A DNA stretch of 64,000 nt, taken from positions 310,001 through 374,000 of the forward strand of contig CAVRHO010000008.1 of assembly GCA_963721065.1 (NCBI GenBank). Direction: 5' to 3'. Source of the stretch: CAWBLP01 sp963721065 (GTDB lineage Bacteria > Pseudomonadota > Alphaproteobacteria > Acetobacterales > Acetobacteraceae). Shown piece after piece: positions 60,101-64,000 of the stretch (position 1 is its first letter; each line of letters opens with the position of its first letter). Under the pieces are notes generated by a model, which worked only from the letters and a program-made list of their open reading frames with translations, was not told where the DNA came from and did not search any database. A program made the translations under genes and the position numbers.

Positions 60101-61087
60101 CTACCGCTTCTCCCCCAGCGCCAGCTTCAGGGTGGCCGCGGCACGCTGGTTCAGCCAGATCCCATGCGGCGACCGGCCGACATCGATCGAGCTGTATTCG
60201 CCGGTGGCCGGGTCCAGCACCGCCACCTTCTCCGCCCAGCGCCGGGTGATCCACACCTTGCCGTTGGCCGCGAACGCCATGTCGTCCGGCCCCCCGGGGA
60301 TCCGGTATTTCCGGAGAAGCTTCAGCGAGGCGGCATCCAGCACCGTCGTCGTGCCGGCGACCCGGTTGTCCACCCAGATCGTCTTCCCGTCCGGCGACAG
60401 GAACAGGTTGTGCGCCCCCTTGCCGGTGACGATGTGGCGCAGCACGCGGCCATCGGACGGATCGACCTCGGCCAGGTAGTCGGTGCCCATGTCGGCGACC
60501 AGCAGCTTGCCATCGTGCCACAGCACGCCCGCCGGCGTACTGCCCACATGCCTGGCCCACAGCAGCTTCATGTGCGTCAGGTCGATCGCCGCCAGCCGGT
60601 CGGTGCCCTGCAGCGTCACGAACACCCGGCCCGAATCCGGCGCATACGCCAGGTGGCTGGGCATCGAGCGCAGCGGAAACCGCTTCAGCAGATGCATCGT
60701 CGCGGCGTCGTACACATCCACCTGATTGCGCGCCAGGCCGTTCACCACCAGGAACCTGCCGTTCGGGCTGAAGCCCAACTGGTAGGGATCGACGCAGGGC
60801 ATGCGCTTCTGCACCACCCCGGTGACGGGATCGATGAACAGCATCTGGTTGCCCACGGTGTCGCCCACCAGCAGGCTCTTGCCGTCCGGGCTCAGTGCCA
60901 CATGGTGCGGCTCCCGCAGCACCGGAATGCGGCGCAGTTCCTTCAGCGTGCTCATGTCGATCACGCTGATCGAGGCGCTGCGGGAATTCATCACGAAAGC
61001 CAGCCCCTCGGCCGCAGCCGGCCGGGCGACGAACCCGGCCAGAGGAAGCAACAGCAGCCAGGTCAGAATCGCTCGGCGCAGGCGCAT
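60101..61087 (-). CDS. Exported beta-propeller (YVTN/YncE-like) protein
   Basis: 328 residues from the ATG at 61087, with GGAGAG upstream. Signal peptide RLRRAILTWLLLLPLAGFVARPAAA. Then seven blades of the YVTN type: FVMNSRSASISVIDMSTLKELRRIP, VALSPDGKSLLVGDTVGNQ, VVNGLARNQVDVYDAATMHLL, AAIDLTHMKLL, LFLSPDGKTIWVDNRVAGT, and so on. A periplasmic scaffold or sensor; function unknown. No heme or PQQ motif was seen. It is first in a two-gene unit with the hydroxylase. Confidence 0.88.
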   Translation of the reverse strand: MRLRRAILTWLLLLPLAGFVARPAAAEGLAFVMNSRSASISVIDMSTLKELRRIPVLREPHHVALSPDGKSLLVGDTVGNQMLFIDPVTGVVQKRMPCVDPYQLGFSPNGRFLVVNGLARNQVDVYDAATMHLLKRFPLRSMPSHLAYAPDSGRVFVTLQGTDRLAAIDLTHMKLLWARHVGSTPAGVLWHDGKLLVADMGTDYLAEVDPSDGRVLRHIVTGKGAHNLFLSPDGKTIWVDNRVAGTTTVLDAASLKLLRKYRIPGGPDDMAFAANGKVWITRRWAEKVAVLDPATGEYSSIDVGRSPHGIWLNQRAAATLKLALGEKR

Positions 61088-61329
61088 GAGTTGGCTCTCC
61101 GGGAGATCGCCGCGCGCTCCTACCGCTCCGCCGCGGCTGACAGCAAGCACGATCTTGACGCGACGCCGCCGATGTGTCCGGCGGGTTCTGTCAGATCCTG
61201 TCGGCTGGGCAGCCCGACGCAGGCAGCCAATGGCGTGAACCCTGGCGGAGTTCCGGCGGGTCCACTGCAGCCGGGCCGGACGTGGTAGGAAATATTGCTA
61301 CCCCGAATTGCCTGTGGCATCATACGAGT

Positions 61330-61599
61330 ATGGCCAACGTTGAAAAACTCAGTATCGCCCTGACCCCGGACATGGTGGCGGAGATGCGCGCGGCCGTGGA
61401 AGGTGGCGATTACGCCAGCGTCAGCGAGGTGGTGCGCGATGCCCTGCGCGACTGGCGTCTGCGGCGCAAGATCGAGACGCTGGAGACTGAGGAACTGCGC
61501 CGCCTGGCCCAGGAAGGCATCGACAGCGGACCGGGCCTGGAGGCTGACACGGTGTTTGCCCGGCTGCGCGCGCGGTTCGGCCAGCCGCCGGCCAGGTGA
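61330..61599 (+). CDS. parD: ParD-like antitoxin
   Basis: 89 residues. The N-terminal ribbon-helix-helix (VEKLSIALTPDMVAEMRAAVEGGDYASVSEVVRDALRDW) is typical of ParD, followed by a charged helix and a Pro/Arg tail (RARFGQPPAR). ParD binds its own promoter as a dimer and neutralises ParE. The ATG at 61330 is the usual family start; longer frames add nothing recognisable. It overlaps the toxin gene by four bases (GTGA). Confidence 0.92.
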   Translation: MANVEKLSIALTPDMVAEMRAAVEGGDYASVSEVVRDALRDWRLRRKIETLETEELRRLAQEGIDSGPGLEADTVFARLRARFGQPPAR

Positions 61600-61898
61600 G
61601 CACACCTCACCGGCTGCTCCTCTCACCGCGCGCCGCGGCCGACCTGGAGGAGATCGCCGATTTCATTGCGCGCGATAACCCGGTCCGCGCCGCCAGCTTC
61701 GTCGCCGAGCTGGAGGCGAAGTGTCGGGCGGTTGCCGAAACACCGGAGCTTTACCCCGCTCGCACTGACCTCGGCCAGGGTCTGCGCATGGCCGTGCATG
61801 GCCGCTATCTGGTGCTGTATCGCGACCTGCCGGGCGAAAGCACGGTGCGCGTCGAGCGTGTGCTGCACAGCGCCCGCAACCTGCCGCGCCTCTTGTAG
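61596..61898 (+). CDS. parE: ParE/RelE-family toxin
   Basis: 100 residues starting at GTG 61596 inside the ParD stop (GTGA). RelE/ParE fold: LLLSPRAAADLEEIADFIARDNPVRAASFVAELEAK, then RMAVHGRYLVLYRDLPGESTVRVERVLHSARNLPRLL, the ParE-type C-terminus. ParE poisons DNA gyrase; RelE relatives cut mRNA at the ribosome. The ParD partner favours ParE. The coupled pair forms a type II toxin-antitoxin module. Confidence 0.93.
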   Translation: MSTPHRLLLSPRAAADLEEIADFIARDNPVRAASFVAELEAKCRAVAETPELYPARTDLGQGLRMAVHGRYLVLYRDLPGESTVRVERVLHSARNLPRLL

Positions 61899-62239
61899 CC
61901 GCCAATACTGCTTGCCCGGCGCTGTTGTTCCGTCAGATCTCGCGCCTGAACCGACGGACAGCGTGGACGAGAGCCAGGGTCAGGCTGTCTGCAAGATGCT
62001 CAGCGCCGTCGCAGGAGACGCAGTTGGGGGTCTGGTTGCGGGGAACGTGCTGCGTGTGGTGGGAATGAAGGCGGTCGCCGGCGTCGCATAACCCTCCGCG
62101 CCCGACAAAGCCGTTTCGCACGCAACGGCAACGAACCACGCCGCACGCCGGCCCGCCGCAATCACGCGGATAAGGCCCTGCCACCACGCGCCACGCGGTG
62201 CTATGCCGCCCCGACCACACGCCGGGAGAAGTCCGAACC
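61899..62239. other. Intergenic stretch, no gene seen
   Basis: 341 bases between parE and the SAF-domain oxidoreductase. A modest AT-richer patch near 62035-62075 is all I note. No repeat or operator was found. Confidence 0.5.
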
Positions 62240-63553
62240 ATGAACCTGCACCGCCTCCTGCAGCAGCGCATCGCCGACGGCCGCCCGGTGCGCGTCGGCC
62301 TGATCGGCGCGGGAAAATTCGGTTCCATGTTCCTCGCGCAGGTGCCCACCACGCCCGGCATCGAGGTCGCCGCCATCGCCGACCTGGCCCCCGACCGCGC
62401 CCGCGACGCCTGCCGCCTGGTCGGCTGGGACGCGGCGCGACTCGACGCCACCCGCTTCACCGATGACGCCATGGCCATGATCGCCCAGCCCGATATCGAG
62501 GTGGTGGTGGAAGCCACCGGCCACGCCCCGGCCGGCATCGCCCACGCCCGCCGCGCGATCGCCGAGGGCAAGCACATCGTCATGGTGAACGTCGAGGCCG
62601 ACGTGCTCGCCGGCCCCGCCCTGGCCCGCGACGCCGCGGTCGCCGGCGTGGTGTATTCCCTGGCCTATGGCGACCAGCCGGCGCTGATCTGCGAGATGGT
62701 GGACTGGGCACGGACCTGCGGCTTCAAGGTGATCGCCGCCGGCAAGGGCACGAAATTCCTGCCGGAATACCACGCCTCCACACCGGACACGGTCTGGGGC
62801 CATTACGGCCTGACCGAGGAACAGGCCCGCATCGGCCGCATGAACCCGCAGATGTTCAACTCGTTCCTGGACGGCACGAAATCCGGCATCGAAATGGCCG
62901 CGGTCGCCAACGCCACCGGCCTGACCCCGCCGCCCGACGGCCTGGCCTTCCCGCCCTGCGGCACGCACGAACTGGCCGAGGTGCTGCGGCCCGGCAACGC
63001 CGGTTCCCTGCACCATGCCGGCCAGGTGGAGGTGATCTCCTCCCAGCACCGCGACGGGCGCAACGTGGAGAACGACCTGCGCTGGGGCGTGTACGTCGTG
63101 TTCGAGACGCAGAACGAATACACCATGCGCTGCTTCAAGGAATACGGCGTGGTCACCGACACGTCCGGCCGGATTTCCGCGCTGTACCGCCCGTTCCACC
63201 TGATCGGGCTGGAGCTGAACGTCTCCGTCCTCTCCGCCGCGCTGCGCCGCGAGTCCACCGGCGGCCCCACCGGCTTCCGCGGCGACGTGGTGGCGACCGC
63301 GAAGCGCGCCCTGCGCGCCGGGGAGGTGCTGGACGGCGAAGGCGGCGCCTGCGTCTGGGGCAAGCTGCTGCCCGCCGCGGACAGCCTGCGCATCGGCGGC
63401 CTGCCGATCGGCCTGGCCAACCGCGTGAAGCTGCTGCGTGACATCCCGGCCGGCCGGTCGCTGACCTGGGACGACGTCGCCGTGGACACCGGCGATGCCG
63501 CCTATCGCTACCGCCGCACCATGGAATCGACCTTTGCCGCTGGAGCCACCTGA
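62240..63553 (+). CDS. NAD(P)-dependent oxidoreductase with C-terminal SAF domain
   Basis: 437 residues from the ATG at 62240, with GGGAGAA upstream. N-terminal Rossmann domain: VRVGLIGAGKFGSMFLAQ, VVVEATGHAPAGIAHARRA. Middle domain: KVIAAGKGTKFLPEYHAST, NPQMFNSFLDGTKSGIEMAAVAN. C-terminal SAF-like domain (about 345-430): RALRAGEVLDGEGGACVWGKLLPA and RVKLLRDIPAGRSLTWDDV. It resembles homoserine-dehydrogenase-like proteins with a SAF domain, but the reaction is unknown. It overlaps the following DUF6065 gene by one base (TGATG), so the two form a unit. Confidence 0.88.
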   Translation: MNLHRLLQQRIADGRPVRVGLIGAGKFGSMFLAQVPTTPGIEVAAIADLAPDRARDACRLVGWDAARLDATRFTDDAMAMIAQPDIEVVVEATGHAPAGIAHARRAIAEGKHIVMVNVEADVLAGPALARDAAVAGVVYSLAYGDQPALICEMVDWARTCGFKVIAAGKGTKFLPEYHASTPDTVWGHYGLTEEQARIGRMNPQMFNSFLDGTKSGIEMAAVANATGLTPPPDGLAFPPCGTHELAEVLRPGNAGSLHHAGQVEVISSQHRDGRNVENDLRWGVYVVFETQNEYTMRCFKEYGVVTDTSGRISALYRPFHLIGLELNVSVLSAALRRESTGGPTGFRGDVVATAKRALRAGEVLDGEGGACVWGKLLPAADSLRIGGLPIGLANRVKLLRDIPAGRSLTWDDVAVDTGDAAYRYRRTMESTFAAGAT

Positions 63554-64000
63554 TGGACTTCGTCTGCTACCGCCATCCCGGCTGGGACCCGCAGATCCGC
63601 CCGGCCGAGGCATCCCGTCCCTGGATGGACGCCACGCCGGAAGCCTTCGCCTATCGCTGCCTGCCGCTTAACATCGCCAACGCGCATGGCTGGGAAATCC
63701 TGTCCCCCTGCGACGTGCAGGCCTGCTGGACCGGCGGCCCCAACGTGGAGGACGTGCTGGTCCGCACGCCGCCCGATGTCCCGCCGGACCGGCGGCCGGT
63801 GTCGCTGTTCGGCCAGGGGACGCTGACCTTCCACATCCAGGGCCTGTTCCGCACCCCGCCGGGCTGGAACCTGTGGGTCAGCGGCTCGCCCAACCGGGCC
63901 AAGGACGGCATCGCCCCGCTCACCGGCGTGGTGGAGACGGACTGGTCACCCTACACCTTCACCATGAACTGGCGCTTCACCCGGCGGAACCACTGGGTGC
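63553..64000 (+). CDS. DUF6065 family protein, N-terminal part (runs off the window)
   Basis: 149 visible residues, beginning MDFVCYRHPGWDPQIRPAEA. DUF6065 marks: WMDATPEAFAYRCLPLNIANAHGWEIL, TLTFHIQGLFRTPPGWNLWVSG, and VVETDWSPYTFTMNW. Function unknown. Coupled to the SAF-domain oxidoreductase by a one-base overlap. The rest lies beyond the right edge. Confidence 0.85.
   Translation, partial: MDFVCYRHPGWDPQIRPAEASRPWMDATPEAFAYRCLPLNIANAHGWEILSPCDVQACWTGGPNVEDVLVRTPPDVPPDRRPVSLFGQGTLTFHIQGLFRTPPGWNLWVSGSPNRAKDGIAPLTGVVETDWSPYTFTMNWRFTRRNHWV

Noticed and set aside
61174..61329. N-terminal extension of ParD to 61174
   Set aside because: The extra 52 residues are Gly/Ser/Pro filler; the ATG at 61330 gives the standard antitoxin start.

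Overview
The window is GC-rich and densely coded. Several features suggest an alphaproteobacterium, most likely a member of the Acetobacteraceae (Rhodospirillales): a fabD-fabG-acpP-fabF-mltG cluster, a hisB/DUF2628/hisH/GNAT/hisA order, a PEP-CTERM protein, a Hint-domain repeat protein, a DUF6065 protein and many branched-chain-amino-acid-type (Liv) ABC transporters. This placement is inferred from gene content and order; no rRNA or other decisive marker is present. I saw no tRNA, rRNA, CRISPR array, prophage or insertion sequence.

Layout. 0-8.6 kb: the end of a glycerate kinase with pyruvate kinase, a frameshifted OprB-type porin behind a Fur-like palindrome, an orphan ring-hydroxylating dioxygenase beta subunit with two small partners, and a glucoamylase coupled to a small pentapeptide-like protein. 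8.6-14.3 kb: histidine biosynthesis (hisA, hisH, hisB) beside lutB and a frameshifted lutC. 14.5-24.3 kb: an esterase, mltG and the fatty-acid synthesis cluster, then a glycine-rich PEP-CTERM protein, a prolyl-tRNA editing protein and a membrane glycosyltransferase. 24.3-53.1 kb: a catabolic and transport region. It holds three complete Liv-type ABC systems with three different gene orders, a CoA-transferase/CitE-like lyase pair, an RND efflux pump, an acetolactate-synthase-like enzyme, an SMP-30 lactonase, an HMG-CoA-lyase-like enzyme, an acyl-CoA synthetase and a Rid protein. 53.1-64 kb: a 1080-residue protein with eight beta-sandwich-like repeats and a C-terminal Hint domain, rhodanese/cysteine synthase, a fatty acid hydroxylase, a beta-propeller protein, a parDE module, and a SAF-domain dehydrogenase followed by DUF6065.

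How the genes work together. Glycerate kinase and pyruvate kinase take glycerate to pyruvate. The three Liv systems next to acyl-CoA, CoA-transfer and lyase enzymes suggest uptake and breakdown of small organic or amino acids, but no substrate can be assigned from sequence alone. In Liv clusters 1 and 3 a strong RNA hairpin lies between the binding-protein gene and the first permease gene, as expected if the binding protein is made in excess.

Unusual features. Two dispersed families of inverted REP-like doublets sit in the intergenic spaces (about 107 bp and about 90-155 bp). They are often next to minisatellites; two of these have an exact 22-bp period, and one alternates two unit types. Three genes (the porin, lutC, and livM of cluster 3) carry single-base frameshifts, which are either real decay or sequencing error. 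The Hint protein arose by duplication of a four-domain block. The ATPases of Liv cluster 3 are fused into one chain, and the LivG-type domains of clusters 2 and 3 lack a canonical ABC signature. The best candidate for an under-described element is the Hint repeat protein; I did not find a clearly new multi-gene defence or mobile system.
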